The position numbers and the translations under genes were made by a program. A DNA stretch of 12,253 bases. Source: DASWIP01 sp036397635. GTDB taxonomy: Bacteria; Actinomycetota; AC-67. A model generated the notes under the pieces. That model saw nothing but the letters and a program-made list of their open reading frames with translations. It did not search any database and was not told the origin of the DNA. The stretch is taken from the NCBI GenBank assembly GCA_036397635.1, contig DASWIP010000126.1:1-12253 (forward strand). Reading direction: 5' to 3'. How positions within the stretch are numbered: the stretch's first letter is position 1; each line of letters starts with the position of its first letter. Shown piece after piece: positions 12,184 through 12,253 of the stretch.

Positions 12184-12253
12184 ATGGTGGCGTTCCCTCA
12201 TCAGATCGATTCGTTTGACGCGCGCGGCGTGATCGACGCGTTGCGCGCGCAGG
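12184..12253 (+). CDS. start of an unidentified gene, cut by the window edge
   Basis: An open frame starts at ATG 12184 and runs to the window end (23 codons, MVAFPHQIDSFDARGVIDAL and on). A promoter box lies 6 bases upstream. Too little is visible for a family assignment. The pattern of a GTCAGACCCCC block, a short spacer and a start, plus the opening residues, reminds me of actinobacterial DUF222/HNH-endonuclease (13E12-type) genes; this is a guess from memory of the pattern. Confidence 0.5.
   Translation, partial: MVAFPHQIDSFDARGVIDALRAQ

Overview
The window is GC-rich bacterial DNA, tightly packed, with many GTG/ATG starts. Most start codons have no Shine-Dalgarno sequence but a -10 hexamer of the form TAnnnT 6-9 bases upstream. 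Together with the gene set (an FHA-LuxR regulator, PspC-domain protein, DUF4097 and DUF2089 proteins, FATP-type acyl-CoA synthetase and a YdeP-type molybdoenzyme), this suggests an actinobacterium, probably an uncultured lineage. The phylum is inferred from gene content and translation-start style, not from a marker gene. I see no rRNA, tRNA, CRISPR array, insertion sequence or phage gene.

Layout. (1) 1-339 is the 3' end of an FAD-dependent phytoene-dehydrogenase-like oxidoreductase. (2) 429-2596 holds a GT4 glycosyltransferase (+) and a GalE-like sugar-nucleotide epimerase (-). They converge and their coding ends overlap by 19 bp; a surface-glycan role is likely. (3) 2696-3201 holds a PspC-domain membrane protein and a doubtful 26-codon overlapping ORF that echoes its C-terminus. 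(4) 3299-4711 is a membrane-anchored or exported TolB-like beta-propeller protein. (5) 4713-5282 (-) is an FHA-LuxR regulator with a long leader rich in inverted repeats. It is divergent from (6) 5510-6699, a translationally coupled DUF4097-DUF2089 pair that ends in two tandem hairpins. (7) 10170-6770 (-) is a three-gene operon: FdhF/YdeP-type molybdopterin oxidoreductase, its sulfuration factor FdhD, and a small cupin. (8) 10219-11985 (+) is an FATP-like acyl-CoA synthetase, divergent from the oxidoreductase across 48 bp. (9) 11986-12253 is a short 18-bp tandem-repeat array, then an inverted repeat beside an extended -10, then the first codons of another gene.

How the parts may fit. PspC, DUF4097/YvlB-LiaX-like and DUF2089 proteins belong to families linked to Gram-positive envelope-stress responses. 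The FHA-LuxR protein shares a promoter region with the DUF4097-DUF2089 pair and is the obvious candidate regulator, possibly driven by Ser/Thr kinase signalling through its FHA domain. The oxidoreductase operon is a separate metabolic unit, with FdhD expected to activate the Mo/W enzyme.

The parts most worth following up are the structured 5' leader and facing -35 boxes at 5283-5510, the repeated leaderless-promoter architecture, the PspC C-terminal echo, and the Z-DNA-prone 18-bp repeats near 12 kb.
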